A stretch of 64,000 nucleotides of DNA from CAZCQP01 sp964500895 (GTDB lineage: Bacteria; Bacillota; Clostridia; Lachnospirales; JAISER01). Numbering within the stretch: position 1 is the stretch's first letter; each line of letters opens with the position of its first letter. This document shows positions 51,167-60,255 of this stretch, in pieces. The notes beneath the pieces are model-generated. The model worked only from the letters and a program-made list of their open reading frames with translations. It had not been told where the DNA came from and searched no databases. Location: positions 62,001 to 126,000 of the forward strand of contig CAZCQP010000001.1 in the NCBI GenBank assembly GCA_964500895.1, written 5' to 3'. Both the position numbers and the translations under genes were made by a program.

Positions 51167-51667
51167 TTGAAAATATCAACAAAAAAGGGAGACGACGGCA
51201 CCAGCACTTTGTCTGAAGCCGGGCGCATTCCCAAAAACGATATGCGTTTTAATTGCCTGGGGGATGTGGACGAGCTGAACGCCCAATTGGGGCTAGCGAA
51301 AGTGATGCTAGGGCAAGATTTGCATGAAGAAAAAGCTTTTATTGAAGGCATTCAACATAAGCTTATCACCATTGGCGGGCACATTTACAACATGGAAAAG
51401 CCGGACTATTTCTTAACCCCCGAAGACACCCAGGCCCTGGAAGCAAAAATTAGCGCCATGGAAGGCCAGTATACCTTTAAAGGTTTTGTTTTGCCTGGGG
51501 GCACAGCACTTTCCGCCCAGCTGGACGTATGCCGCACCATTGCCCGGCGGTGCGAGCGGGACTTGGTGGCCGTAAGCCAGCAGTACCCGGTGGATGTGCA
51601 TACACGCACCTACATGAACCGGCTGTCAGACTTTTTATACATGTACGCCAGAATCAAAGCAGAATGA
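51167..51667 (+). CDS. Cob(I)alamin adenosyltransferase, PduO type
   Basis: ATP:corrinoid adenosyltransferase of 166 aa. Motifs: MKISTKKGDDGTSTLSEAGR (N-terminal ATP site), FNCLGDVDELNAQLG, and VCRTIARRCERDLV, then YMNRLSDFLYMYAR. TTG 51167 with AGAGGTGG upstream matches the normal N-terminus; GTG 51158 would add three residues. It makes adenosylcobalamin for B12-dependent enzymes. It stands alone among unrelated genes. Confidence 0.93.
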   Translation: MKISTKKGDDGTSTLSEAGRIPKNDMRFNCLGDVDELNAQLGLAKVMLGQDLHEEKAFIEGIQHKLITIGGHIYNMEKPDYFLTPEDTQALEAKISAMEGQYTFKGFVLPGGTALSAQLDVCRTIARRCERDLVAVSQQYPVDVHTRTYMNRLSDFLYMYARIKAE

Positions 51668-51684
51668 TTTAAAGGAGGCACTCT

Positions 51685-52872
51685 ATGCGGCTTCGGGATC
51701 ACTTGGGCTCCAGACAATGGGTTTCTTTTTTTCTGCTCATTTTATGCAGCATTGTTGCCTATGTTACCATCAACAACTTTCAATTGCTTCTGGTTTGGTT
51801 TAATGGTTTTTTTAAAAGGATTTCCCCGTTTTTGGCCGGGTTTATCATTGCCTACCTGCTGGACATTCCTTGCTCTAAAATCGAACAGCAGCTGAAGGAC
51901 ACCCAAATTCCTTTTATTACAAAGCGAGCAAGAGGCATTAGCGTGCTTATCGGGTACATGCTTTTTATTTTAACCATTGTGGTATTAATGAGCATTATCC
52001 TGCCCCAAATTGCTTCTAGCTTATCGGAATTTATTGCAAGCTTTCCCGTTTACATTCAAAATACGCAAAAGTATTTGCAGGATTTGCTTGAAAATGATGC
52101 TTTAATCAGCCAGATAGACTTTTATGCCATTGCCGATTTCATTTCCTTGAACAGTATTTTAGAATCCTTTAATGCACAGACGGTTTGGCAGTATATTATG
52201 AGCCTTTTAAACATTTCAACCTATTTGTTTAATGGTATTGTGGCCATTATCTCTTCCATTTACTTGCTTTTGGAAGCGAAACAAATAAACCAGTTTTTTT
52301 TAAAACTGCTTAAAGCCTTTGTACTGGAACACCACGCCCACATCATCATCAAATATGTGCGCAAAACCAACATTTATTTTAAAAAGTATTTCTACTGCCT
52401 GTTGCTGGATGGGGTGCTTGTGGGCAGCTTGTCCGTGCTGGGGCTTATGTTGATGAAAGCCCCCTACCCCGTAGTGCTTGGGGTGGTCGCGGGGGTCACC
52501 AACATGATTCCTTATTTCGGCGCTATTGTAGGCTCTATCATTGTAACGGTGGTCATCCTGTTTACGTCCGGGTTGGCCAAAGCTTTATGGGTGCTGCTCT
52601 TCCTTTTTGTGCTGCAACAAATTGACGGCAACGTGGTTAAGCCTAAGATGTTTGGGGATTCGTTCAACATTAGCCCCTTTGTGGTTATTTTAAGCATCAC
52701 CATTGGCGGTAGCTATTACGGCGTTATGGGCATGATTATTGCCATTCCTGTTGTGGCTGTGCTGAACGGCATTTTGCAAGACATTTTAGACTACCGCATT
52801 GCAAAGAAAAAAGCCGGGGACGATGCCCCGGTATTTGAAACCGTTTTTGGCACTACAGAAGATCATTTGTAA
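51685..52872 (+). CDS. AI-2E/PerM-family membrane protein
   Basis: Membrane protein of 395 aa with about eight helices in the AI-2E transporter family (YtvI/PerM type). The C-terminal part carries the conserved VVLGVVAGVTNMIPYFGAIVGSI and LQQIDGNVVKPKMFGDSFNISPFVVIL. Substrates of the family differ (AI-2, small molecules, Na+/H+ in some) and cannot be assigned. AAAGGAGG before the ATG. The 3' end overlaps the convergent subtilisin gene by 20 bases. Confidence 0.9.
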   Translation: MRLRDHLGSRQWVSFFLLILCSIVAYVTINNFQLLLVWFNGFFKRISPFLAGFIIAYLLDIPCSKIEQQLKDTQIPFITKRARGISVLIGYMLFILTIVVLMSIILPQIASSLSEFIASFPVYIQNTQKYLQDLLENDALISQIDFYAIADFISLNSILESFNAQTVWQYIMSLLNISTYLFNGIVAIISSIYLLLEAKQINQFFLKLLKAFVLEHHAHIIIKYVRKTNIYFKKYFYCLLLDGVLVGSLSVLGLMLMKAPYPVVLGVVAGVTNMIPYFGAIVGSIIVTVVILFTSGLAKALWVLLFLFVLQQIDGNVVKPKMFGDSFNISPFVVILSITIGGSYYGVMGMIIAIPVVAVLNGILQDILDYRIAKKKAGDDAPVFETVFGTTEDHL

Positions 52873-53725
52873 GCACCAACTGCACTGCCCTTGCTGCATT
52901 TAACCGCCCGCCGCACCGCACTTTGCCCTGTAAGCCCGGCACAGCATCTGCGCCAGATAGCAGGGCTTTTTTTATTTCCCTGGCAGTCAAACCGGGGTTC
53001 ACGCTTAGCAAAAGGGCCGCAACACCGGCCACATAGGCCGCCGCCATGGAGGTGCCCCCCATGGTTTTGTAACCCGGTGAGTGGCCAAATGCCGGCACTG
53101 TGGTGTACACATGTTCCCCGTAAGCCCCTAGATGCACAGTTTGAAAGCCGTAGCCAGATGAGGGTATTAATTTGTCCCGGCTATCGGTGGCAGCAACACA
53201 TAGCAAATGATCCAGCCCATATTCCGGGGGATACAGCTGGGTTTTATCCAAATTCATTCCTTGGTTGCCTGCGGTACAAACAAACAGCCCGTTGTAGCGG
53301 TGTAGTGCCTCTAAAAAAGGCAAATCATAGTTTGGGTGGCTGTTGCAGTATAGCAGCAGCGGTATGGCGCGTTGGGTGGCGGCATCTACCGCTTCTGCAA
53401 CCGCATTCATTTGAAACTGCCCTTCGCTGTTGGTCACACACAGGGGCACCAGGCGCACCCGCTGGCACACACCGGCCACCGGCCCCTCTCCTGTTGCCCC
53501 AACAACACCGGCCACGGCAGTGCCGTGGCCGGAATAATCTTTACCGTCCGTCTCTTTATGGTGGACAAAATCCCAGCCTTTGGTCAGGTTGAGATTAAGG
53601 TTGCGGTGGTATGCAATGCCAGAGTCTATAATGCCCACTTCCACTTGCTGGGAACCGATGGTGGTGTGCCACGCCTCCATTACTCCCATGAACGACAAAG
53701 CGTGGCCGTAAAATTTTGAACCCAT
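52853..53725 (-). CDS. Minimal S8 subtilisin-like protease, no signal peptide
   Basis: Subtilisin-family protease of 290 aa. The triad is complete: Asp34 (VGIIDSG), His67 (GHGTAVAG) and Ser near 225 (GGTSMAAAYVAG), with the oxyanion Asn in CTAGNQG. No signal peptide or long propeptide, so it is cytoplasmic or made in the mother cell. ATG 53725 sits two bases after the stop of the peptidoglycan-binding gene, so expression is coupled. In Clostridium, Csp subtilisins activate pro-SleC; this one lacks the extra domain of Csp proteins (about 550 aa), so that role is inference from its neighbours. Confidence 0.9.
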   Translation of the reverse strand: MGSKFYGHALSFMGVMEAWHTTIGSQQVEVGIIDSGIAYHRNLNLNLTKGWDFVHHKETDGKDYSGHGTAVAGVVGATGEGPVAGVCQRVRLVPLCVTNSEGQFQMNAVAEAVDAATQRAIPLLLYCNSHPNYDLPFLEALHRYNGLFVCTAGNQGMNLDKTQLYPPEYGLDHLLCVAATDSRDKLIPSSGYGFQTVHLGAYGEHVYTTVPAFGHSPGYKTMGGTSMAAAYVAGVAALLLSVNPGLTAREIKKALLSGADAVPGLQGKVRCGGRLNAARAVQLVLTNDLL

Positions 53726-53727
53726 AC

Positions 53728-56319
53728 TTAGCACTTCACCGGCGGTGGATACAGAGATTCCAAGGCATACCAAGTGACCTTGCCCACAATGCCATCAGGC
53801 GTTAGGTAGTTCACATCCTGAAAGGCTTTCACCGCTACCAGTGTGGCATTGTCAAATTTACCGTTAATGGGGCCGTTATAAAACATGAGTAGGGACAGTT
53901 CCCTTTGAAGCTCTTCTACGAAAGGCCCGGTATCACCATAACGCAAGGTAGGCTTTGCGGCAATCCCGCCACCGCCTCCACCATCAGGCGTGGGTGGCTT
54001 AGGGGCAGCCGAGTAAATGGCCTGCCATGTTTCCGGGCCTACAATACCGTCTGCGAGTAAACCATTATTACGCTGGAATATACGCACAGCATCGGTGGTT
54101 TCCGGCCCAAAGCTTCCGGTTACGGTTCCCGGGAAATATCCAGCGGCTTTAAGCTTATCTTGCAAAATGGTCACATATTCCCCAGTGTCCCCTTCTCTAA
54201 GTTCTGGAAAACCTGCCGGTGGGGGTAATTCTGCTTTATCTAAAGCTTCCCATGTTTTAGGGCCAACCACACCGTCGTTGGGCAAGCCGTAGTCTGTTTG
54301 AAATGCCTTAACCGCAACTGTTGTGGCAGGGCCAAATTTGCCGTCTACTGTACCTGGGTAATACCCCAAATTTTTCAGTTGCTGTTGCAACTGGGATACA
54401 TAGGCCCCGGTATCGCCTTCCCGCAAAACGGGGCGTGGGCTTGGCCCTGGTCCTGGCCCTGGGGTAACGCCGCCTCTATCCAGCGCCGTCCAGGTTTGAG
54501 GCCCCACCACACCGTCTGCCACAAGCCCTGCATCCTTTTGAAACTTGCGCACGGCGGCATCGGTCACCGTCCCAAAGATACCGTCCGGCGGCCCTGGTAA
54601 ATAACCCAATTGAATTAAACGTTCTTGTAATTTTACCACATAAATTCCCTGGGCACCTAACCGTAGAATTGGGCGTTCTTCTGGCGTGGGTGTAGAAGAC
54701 GCTTTCTCCAGTGCGGCCCATGTTCTGGGGCCAACAACGCCGTCCTGGGTAAGCCCTGCAGCCTTTTGAAACGCCTTAACGGCAGCTGTGGTCGCTGGCC
54801 CAAATACACCGTCTACCACACCAGCATAATAACCCACTTCTTTTAGCAATTGTTGAAGCTGGGTTACATAAGCGCCCTTGTCCCCTTCTCGCAAAGTAGG
54901 CCGTTGGGTACTGGGGGGAGCGGGCGGAGTGGGCGCACTGGCTTTTTCCAGTGCATCCCATGTTCTTGGCCCAACGATACCGTCTGGCGTTAAGCCGTAT
55001 GCACTCTGAAACGCTCTAACAGCCGCTGCTGTGGCCGGGCCAAACTTGCCGTCTACCCCACCTGTACTATAGCCAAGAGCATTTAATGTGCTTTGCAGCT
55101 GTGCCACATATGCACCTGTATCGCCCTGGCGCAGCGTTGGGGGGTCACCGGCTGCCAAGGGGGCTGCTTCCAAAGGCGCATTATCTACAGGCTCCATATC
55201 AACGGGTGTTTCGTTCATTTCTTCGTGTACTACCTCTTCACCACAAACCCTTTCAATGGCCGCCCATGTTTGGGCATCTACAATACCATTGGCTGGTAGC
55301 CCTACATCCGCCTGAAACTTGCGTACTGCAGCTGCCGTAGCAGGGCCAAAGCGGCCGTCTACCTCTGCCGTATAAAGCCCCATTGCTTTAAGCAGATTCT
55401 GAAGATGACGCACTTCCACGCCCACCGCACCTTTACTCAACGTGGGCCTCTTGATGGCATTCACAAGCACGTTCGGTAAATCTAGTGTATTATTGATGGC
55501 TTTCCATGTTGCCGGCCCAACAATACCGTCGGGCTCTAATCCAAACTGCTTTTGAAAACGAATTACCGCATCATGCACCAACTCATCATAAATACCATTA
55601 ATCACACCTCTGTAAAAGCCCAACAATGCCATCTTAATTTTCAGTTCCCGCACATGGCTGCCCTTTGACTCCGGTCCTAGTGTGGGGTGAATGAGTTCGT
55701 CACGATGTTCATGTAATTCTGTATACAATTTTTCCCACACAGCACGGCATACAGTTCCATCTGGCGTAAGTCCGTTCTCCTTTTGAAAGGCTTCCAAGCT
55801 TGCTTTGGTCTCTGGGCCGAAAATGCCGTCCAGTTCCCCTGTGTAGAACCCCAGTCCATAAAGCGCCCATTGCAATTCCTTTACATATTCACCTTCACTG
55901 CCTTCTTGCAGGTTGGGTAACCCCATAAAGTTTGAGGTATCCCCCTGTTGGGGCATATTTCCATCTGCACCCTCAACGCTTGTGTTTTGTACATCTAAGT
56001 CTAAAGCGGCATCTGGTGCTTGAACATTTGAATCTACTGTTTGAATCGGTTCATCATGCGCTTTAGCATCCACTGTTTCCGGCACTTGTTCGGGCGCAAC
56101 CCTGGCATATGCCCGTTCTAAAGCCGCCCAGGTTCTGTTATCCACCACACCGTCAATCATCAAACTGTAATCGTTTTGAAAGGCTTCCACAGCGCTACAG
56201 GTTCTCATGTCAAAGTCATCTGTTGTGTCGCCAACGCCATAACTTAACGCTTTTAAAAGGCGTTTAAGTTCCCCCACCTGACTGTTTTTGGCACCTATTC
56301 TAAGCATTGACCTTTCCAT
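53728..56319 (-). CDS. Protein with ten peptidoglycan-binding repeats
   Basis: Protein of about 863 aa consisting of ten PG_binding_1 modules of about 58 residues each, of the form LQ..L...GYY.G.VDG.FGPAT..AV..FQ...GL..DG.VGP.TW.ALE, joined by Pro/Gly/Ala-rich linkers. No catalytic domain and no signal peptide can be seen. The start is ATG 56319 (GGGAGA upstream); the first module begins about residue 10. Modules 5-9 are the most alike, so they probably arose by duplication. Genetic context (subtilisin behind, SleC-like divergent) suggests a spore-cortex or coat scaffold made in the mother cell. Confidence 0.9.
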   Translation of the reverse strand: MERSMLRIGAKNSQVGELKRLLKALSYGVGDTTDDFDMRTCSAVEAFQNDYSLMIDGVVDNRTWAALERAYARVAPEQVPETVDAKAHDEPIQTVDSNVQAPDAALDLDVQNTSVEGADGNMPQQGDTSNFMGLPNLQEGSEGEYVKELQWALYGLGFYTGELDGIFGPETKASLEAFQKENGLTPDGTVCRAVWEKLYTELHEHRDELIHPTLGPESKGSHVRELKIKMALLGFYRGVINGIYDELVHDAVIRFQKQFGLEPDGIVGPATWKAINNTLDLPNVLVNAIKRPTLSKGAVGVEVRHLQNLLKAMGLYTAEVDGRFGPATAAAVRKFQADVGLPANGIVDAQTWAAIERVCGEEVVHEEMNETPVDMEPVDNAPLEAAPLAAGDPPTLRQGDTGAYVAQLQSTLNALGYSTGGVDGKFGPATAAAVRAFQSAYGLTPDGIVGPRTWDALEKASAPTPPAPPSTQRPTLREGDKGAYVTQLQQLLKEVGYYAGVVDGVFGPATTAAVKAFQKAAGLTQDGVVGPRTWAALEKASSTPTPEERPILRLGAQGIYVVKLQERLIQLGYLPGPPDGIFGTVTDAAVRKFQKDAGLVADGVVGPQTWTALDRGGVTPGPGPGPSPRPVLREGDTGAYVSQLQQQLKNLGYYPGTVDGKFGPATTVAVKAFQTDYGLPNDGVVGPKTWEALDKAELPPPAGFPELREGDTGEYVTILQDKLKAAGYFPGTVTGSFGPETTDAVRIFQRNNGLLADGIVGPETWQAIYSAAPKPPTPDGGGGGGIAAKPTLRYGDTGPFVEELQRELSLLMFYNGPINGKFDNATLVAVKAFQDVNYLTPDGIVGKVTWYALESLYPPPVKC

Positions 56320-56490
56320 ACACAGTCTCCCATCTGACACAAATTCTTTACAGTATATTGTTTTGCGTTAATAAATGTGATTTTGGACAAATTTAATTTC
56401 AAAAAAAATTTTTAGGACTTTTTTATAAGGGTGCCATTTTTAGCCCCCTGCGCATACACTGTTAAAAAAGTTGATTAAAGAGGTGTCTTC

Positions 56491-57723
56491 ATGGGAAGCG
56501 GTCAATTAAATATTAATGTCTTTGCCGATAATGTTGCACAACCTGTAGAAAACGCCGATATTGAAATTATCGGTACAGAACGTTTCCATCTTAGAACCAA
56601 CCGGGAAGGCCAGGCCGAAACCGTTACGCTCTCTTGCCCGGATAAATCTTTTTCCTTGTCGCCCCAGCACAATGTCCGGCCCTATTCCACATACACCATC
56701 ACCGTTAGAAAGCCAGACCTGTTGCCCATTACCGTACAAGGCATAGAGATTTTGGACGGATGCAATGCCGTGCAGAATGTATTGATGCCGTCCTACACCC
56801 TACAGCACCAGTACCAGGACGACTACATTCCAGAGCACACGTTGTGGGGAGACTATCCACCCAAAATTGTGGTAGACCCGGCAACCCAAGAGGGTATTCC
56901 CATTCCGGGGGATGTATTGCCCAACCCCGTGGTGCCTGAAATTATTATTGTGCATGACGGCCTGCCCACCACAGCTACCGCCCCCAACTACTCGGTGCCT
57001 TTTGCAGACTATATTAAAAATGTGGCTTCCAGTGAAATTTACGCCACCTGGCCTAAAGAAACGCTTAAAGCAAATGTATACTGCATTTTATCTTTTGCAT
57101 TAAGCCGTGTGTATTCCGAGTGGTACTTCTCAAAGGGGTATCCTTTTACCATTACCTCCTCTACTCAATTTGATCAGAAATTTATTTACGGCCGTAATAT
57201 TTTCAAGGAAATATCCGATGTGGTTGACGAAATCTTTAACAAGTTCATTCGCAAAGGCAATTACCAGCAGCCATTCTTTTCCCAATATAACGATGGCATC
57301 AAAGTGAACAACGCAGGCTGGCTTTCCCAATGGGGCTCTAAATACCTGGGAGACCAAGGGTACGACGCTTTAAGCATTTTACGCTACTATTACGGCCAGG
57401 ATGTATCCTTGGGCTCGGCACCGATCATTGAAGGCATTCCATTCTCTTTCCCGGGTTATGTCTTGCAAGTGGGCATTTGCGGTTTGCCAGTGCAACAGGT
57501 GCAAACCCAATTGAATGTTATTCGTACCAGCTTCCCCAGCATTCCGCTCATCGACGTGGCCGACGGCAACTTTGGCGCAAAAACAAAAGCCGCTGTAGAA
57601 TCCTTCCAGAAAATTTTTAACATGCCCGTTTCAGGTGTTGTGGATGCCCCCACCTGGTACCGCATCTCTTACATTTACGTGGCCGTCTCTAAAATGCTGG
57701 CCGGCCGGTATGAATTGCAGTAG
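56491..57723 (+). CDS. sleC: SleC-type spore cortex-lytic enzyme (pro-form)
   Basis: Protein of 410 aa with the SleC architecture: an N-terminal beta pre/pro-domain (about 4-95, carboxypeptidase-regulatory-like: SPQHNVRPYSTYTITVRKPD), a pro-linker to about 150, a SpoIID/LytB-type hydrolase domain (about 165-320, with LKANVYCILSFALSRVYSEW and the QYNDGIKVNNAGWLSQWG segment), and one C-terminal peptidoglycan-binding module (about 330-390). SleC of C. perfringens and C. difficile is stored inactive in spores and cut by Csp subtilisins at germination to degrade cortex. No signal peptide. The name rests on domain order and context. Confidence 0.82.
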   Translation: MGSGQLNINVFADNVAQPVENADIEIIGTERFHLRTNREGQAETVTLSCPDKSFSLSPQHNVRPYSTYTITVRKPDLLPITVQGIEILDGCNAVQNVLMPSYTLQHQYQDDYIPEHTLWGDYPPKIVVDPATQEGIPIPGDVLPNPVVPEIIIVHDGLPTTATAPNYSVPFADYIKNVASSEIYATWPKETLKANVYCILSFALSRVYSEWYFSKGYPFTITSSTQFDQKFIYGRNIFKEISDVVDEIFNKFIRKGNYQQPFFSQYNDGIKVNNAGWLSQWGSKYLGDQGYDALSILRYYYGQDVSLGSAPIIEGIPFSFPGYVLQVGICGLPVQQVQTQLNVIRTSFPSIPLIDVADGNFGAKTKAAVESFQKIFNMPVSGVVDAPTWYRISYIYVAVSKMLAGRYELQ

Positions 57724-57823
57724 TGGTTGTTACTGCGGGTTATAGCCGTTTAAGCCAAAAACGGGCTTAAACGTGTGCCCTTCCACTCGCGCAGCAAAGC
57801 TGCACTCGTGTGGCGGGGCGCAG

Positions 57824-57883
57824 AATTCAATTGGAAATAGTCTGGTGCAAGCAAGCTTCCACAAAACTATTTCCAATTGAATT
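57824..57883. repeat. Perfect 18-bp inverted repeat with 24-nt loop
   Basis: Arms 57824-57841 and 57866-57883 are exact reverse complements (AATTCAATTGGAAATAGT). No transposase gene nearby; it could be a small non-autonomous element or an RNA hairpin. Confidence 0.85.
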
Positions 57884-57899
57884 AACTATATGTTATCAA

Positions 57900-57952
57900 A
57901 AAGCCCCTTCAAACCTTATACCGGATTGAAGCGGGCTATATTTTTAGAAAAT
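57900..57952. terminator. Terminator before the transglutaminase gene
   Basis: Stem AGCCC.TTCAA/TTGAAGC.GGGCT with A-rich and T-rich flanks; probably ends the sleC transcript. Confidence 0.7.
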
Positions 57953-57978
57953 TTTGTAAAGTTAGTGTCTTTAGCTTC

Positions 57979-58008
57979 TTGAAGCTTTCATTATAAATGT
58001 GGTATAAT
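57979..58008 (+). promoter_or_regulatory. Promoter of the transglutaminase gene
   Basis: -35 TTGAAG (57979-57984), 18-bp spacer, -10 TATAAT (58003-58008). Confidence 0.6.
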
Positions 58009-58092
58009 AACAATGCTTCGTAACGGATATGTAACGCCTGGGATATATGCTAAAGTAAACATTTATTAAACTAATATCAGAGGTGTTTTACA

Positions 58093-59013
58093 ATGAAACT
58101 TGCATGGATAAATCAAAAATTGGTCTACGGGAGACCCATTGCTTTTTTATTTATGTTTGCGTTTATAGCAATCATTGGGGTTCTTGCCCAGCCCAAAGCC
58201 GTCTTTGCCATGGCTGTGCCGGAAGCAGCAGGGGTAGTGGTGTATGCCCAAAACGATGCCACCATTGACGCATCCAATTTGTCAGATGGCTATGTGATGA
58301 TTAAATACACCGGCACATCCACTGCCCGGTTGAAAGCCATCATCACCAAAGACGGTGGCGTTGGCTATAATTACGACTTAAACACAAATGGCAATTACGA
58401 AGTGTTCCCGCTTACAGAAGGCAACGGCAACTACACGGTGGCAGTTTATCAAAACACCACCGGCACTAAATATGCCACCTTGCTTAGCCAAGCGGTATCT
58501 GTTTCTTTAAAAAATGAGTTTTCTCCATACCTTTTTTCTAACCAATATGTTAACTACAGCCGCACCAGCCAGGCTGTTGCAAAAGCCGGGGAACTGGTAA
58601 GCGGAAAAACCACAGACATTGAAAAGGTAGAAGCTGTTTACGATTATGTGGTGCTGAACTTAACCTACGATAAAGAGAAGGCAGCTACGGTACAAAGCGG
58701 TTACTTACCTTCCGTAGACCAAATTATGGAAATTAAAAAAGGAATTTGTTTTGACTATGCTGCTTTAATGACTGCCATGCTTCGCAGCCAGGGCATCCCC
58801 ACCAAGCTTGTAATTGGTTATGCCGGCAATGTGTATCACGCCTGGATCAGCACGTATACCAAGGAACAAGGCTGGGTGGAAAATGTCATCTTCTTTAACG
58901 GTAAGGAATGGAAAATTATGGATCCCACATTTGCCTCTTCGGCGCAATCATCGGATACGGTGATGCAGTTTATCGGAGATGGCACCAATTACACGGCTAA
59001 ATATTATTATTAA
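58093..59013 (+). CDS. Secreted transglutaminase-like protein
   Basis: Exported protein of 306 aa with an N-terminal signal/anchor helix (about 17-40, ending AVFAMA), a beta-rich middle domain (about 48-145) and a C-terminal transglutaminase-like domain with the papain-type triad: Cys in KGICFDYA (about 219), His in VYHAWI (about 248) and Asp in IMDPTF (about 276). Such domains act as proteases or crosslinkers of surface proteins. It is 20-35 bases upstream of the pilus-like cluster (before the assembly gap), so it may be part of that transcript. Confidence 0.9.
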   Translation: MKLAWINQKLVYGRPIAFLFMFAFIAIIGVLAQPKAVFAMAVPEAAGVVVYAQNDATIDASNLSDGYVMIKYTGTSTARLKAIITKDGGVGYNYDLNTNGNYEVFPLTEGNGNYTVAVYQNTTGTKYATLLSQAVSVSLKNEFSPYLFSNQYVNYSRTSQAVAKAGELVSGKTTDIEKVEAVYDYVVLNLTYDKEKAATVQSGYLPSVDQIMEIKKGICFDYAALMTAMLRSQGIPTKLVIGYAGNVYHAWISTYTKEQGWVENVIFFNGKEWKIMDPTFASSAQSSDTVMQFIGDGTNYTAKYYY

Positions 59014-59223
59014 TAATGAAGTGATAGCCGCTTTCCGGAGGGCGCAATGACGCATAAATTGTTTGATGNNNNNNNNNNNNNNNNNNNNNNNNNNNNNNNN
59101 NNNNNNNNNNNNNNNNNNNNNNNNNNNNNNNNNNNNNNNNNNNNNNNNNNNNNNNNNNNNNNNNNNNNTAATGAAGTGATAGCCGCTTTCCGGAGGGCGC
59201 AATGACGCATAAATTGTTTGATG
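59014..59223. other. Assembly gap with a duplicated 55-bp flank
   Basis: 100 N at 59069-59168. The 55 bases before (59014-59068) and after (59169-59223) are identical and include the Shine-Dalgarno and first codons of the PilC/GspF gene. This is the pattern of two contigs joined by a scaffold with an un-merged k-mer overlap; probably no sequence is missing. Confidence 0.9.
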
Positions 59224-60242
59224 CCGAAACTTTATCTTCCTTTTGTTTAGAGTTGCATCTTTCTTTTCAGGCCGGTATATCCTTACAGGAAGGGGTTTTG
59301 CTCATTGGTGAAGATGAGCAAAACCCGGCCGTTGCCGCCGTGTTCAAAACCCTGTACGAGCATATGGACGATGGTATGGGCATGGCAGATGCATTTGCAG
59401 CTGTGGACGCTTTTCCTGAATACATGTTGAACATGCTGCGTATTGCCGAGCAAACAGGCAAGCATGATGTTATTTTTAAATCTTTATCCCAATACTATAT
59501 CCGGCAGAAAAACATTGCGGACGCCATCAAGCGAGCCGTGTTTTTTCCGTCGGTTTTGTTTGTTGTCATGCTGGTGATTATTGGTGTTTTGCTTGTAAAG
59601 GTTTTGCCTATCTTTAACGAAATTTTTGCGCAGATGGGCAGTGCCATGCCTCCTTTGGCTTTGGTCTTTTTAGACATTGGGCTGGCCATTGGTGCAAACG
59701 GTGGCGTGTTGCTTGGGCTGCTGGCTGTTCTTTTAGGGGCTGCCTGCCTGGTATATTTTGTACCCAGTTTGCGCAGCAAGTGGGTTCAATTTAAAAACAA
59801 GTTTGCAGGAAAAACCCGGCTGGGTTTGCTTATTGGTCGTGCTCGGTTCACCTCTGCCATGGCGTTGTCTATGGCCAGCGGGGTAGATATGGATACCGCA
59901 TTGGCCATGTCTGAAGCATTGTGCCAAGGCACCGTGATGGCTTTGCGTGTGAAAGATTGCCGTGAAAAGTTGGAGCAAGGGGAAAGTTTCATTAACAGCA
60001 TCACCGCTTCTAACCTTTTAGAGCCTTTATACAGCAGAATGCTGTCTGTTGGTGTTAAAACAGGCACCGCAGATGCAGTGATTGAAGAAATTGCCAACCG
60101 TTGTGAAGATGCCGCCAACACCGGCATTGAACAAACCATTAGCAAAATTGAGCCAATTTTTGTGGTGGTTATGTCGTTATTAATTGGCATGGTGCTCTTA
60201 TCTGTCATGTTGCCCATGATGAGCATTATGACGTCGCTTTAA
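59202..60242 (+). CDS. Type II secretion/type IV pilus inner-membrane protein (PilC/GspF)
   Basis: Platform protein of 346 aa with two GspF domains: first about 10-130 (FSLELHL-like start, LHLSFQAGISLQEGVLL, FPEYMLNMLRIAEQTGKHDVIFKSL), second about 215-330 (FTSAMALSMASGVDMDTALAM, LYSRMLSVGVKTGTADAVIEE), and three membrane helices (about 110-135, 160-190, 315-340). It anchors the pilus motor ATPase. ATG 59202 has CGGAGGGCGC. The same start is repeated before the assembly gap (59047). First gene of the cluster. Confidence 0.92.
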   Translation: MTHKLFDAETLSSFCLELHLSFQAGISLQEGVLLIGEDEQNPAVAAVFKTLYEHMDDGMGMADAFAAVDAFPEYMLNMLRIAEQTGKHDVIFKSLSQYYIRQKNIADAIKRAVFFPSVLFVVMLVIIGVLLVKVLPIFNEIFAQMGSAMPPLALVFLDIGLAIGANGGVLLGLLAVLLGAACLVYFVPSLRSKWVQFKNKFAGKTRLGLLIGRARFTSAMALSMASGVDMDTALAMSEALCQGTVMALRVKDCREKLEQGESFINSITASNLLEPLYSRMLSVGVKTGTADAVIEEIANRCEDAANTGIEQTISKIEPIFVVVMSLLIGMVLLSVMLPMMSIMTSL

Positions 60243-60255
60243 AGGACAGATTGCC

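Larger units (their letters stand above)
57724..58092. other. Intergenic region with inverted repeats
   Basis: 369 bp without a gene: a CGTTTAAGCC/GGCTTAAACG hairpin (about 57747-57772), a GCAGC/GCTGC hairpin (about 57791-57803), a long perfect inverted repeat (57824-57883), a bidirectional terminator (57900-57952) and the promoter of the next gene (57979-58008). Confidence 0.75.

Noticed and set aside
52891..53719. Plus-strand frames of 233 and 115 aa opposite the subtilisin gene
   Set aside because: Shadow frames; the minus-strand protease has complete catalytic motifs.
59047..59068. A separate truncated gene before the gap
   Set aside because: Identical to the start at 59202; it is the duplicated contig end.
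58948..59210. Minus-strand frames crossing the N run
   Set aside because: They exist only because N codons are read as X.
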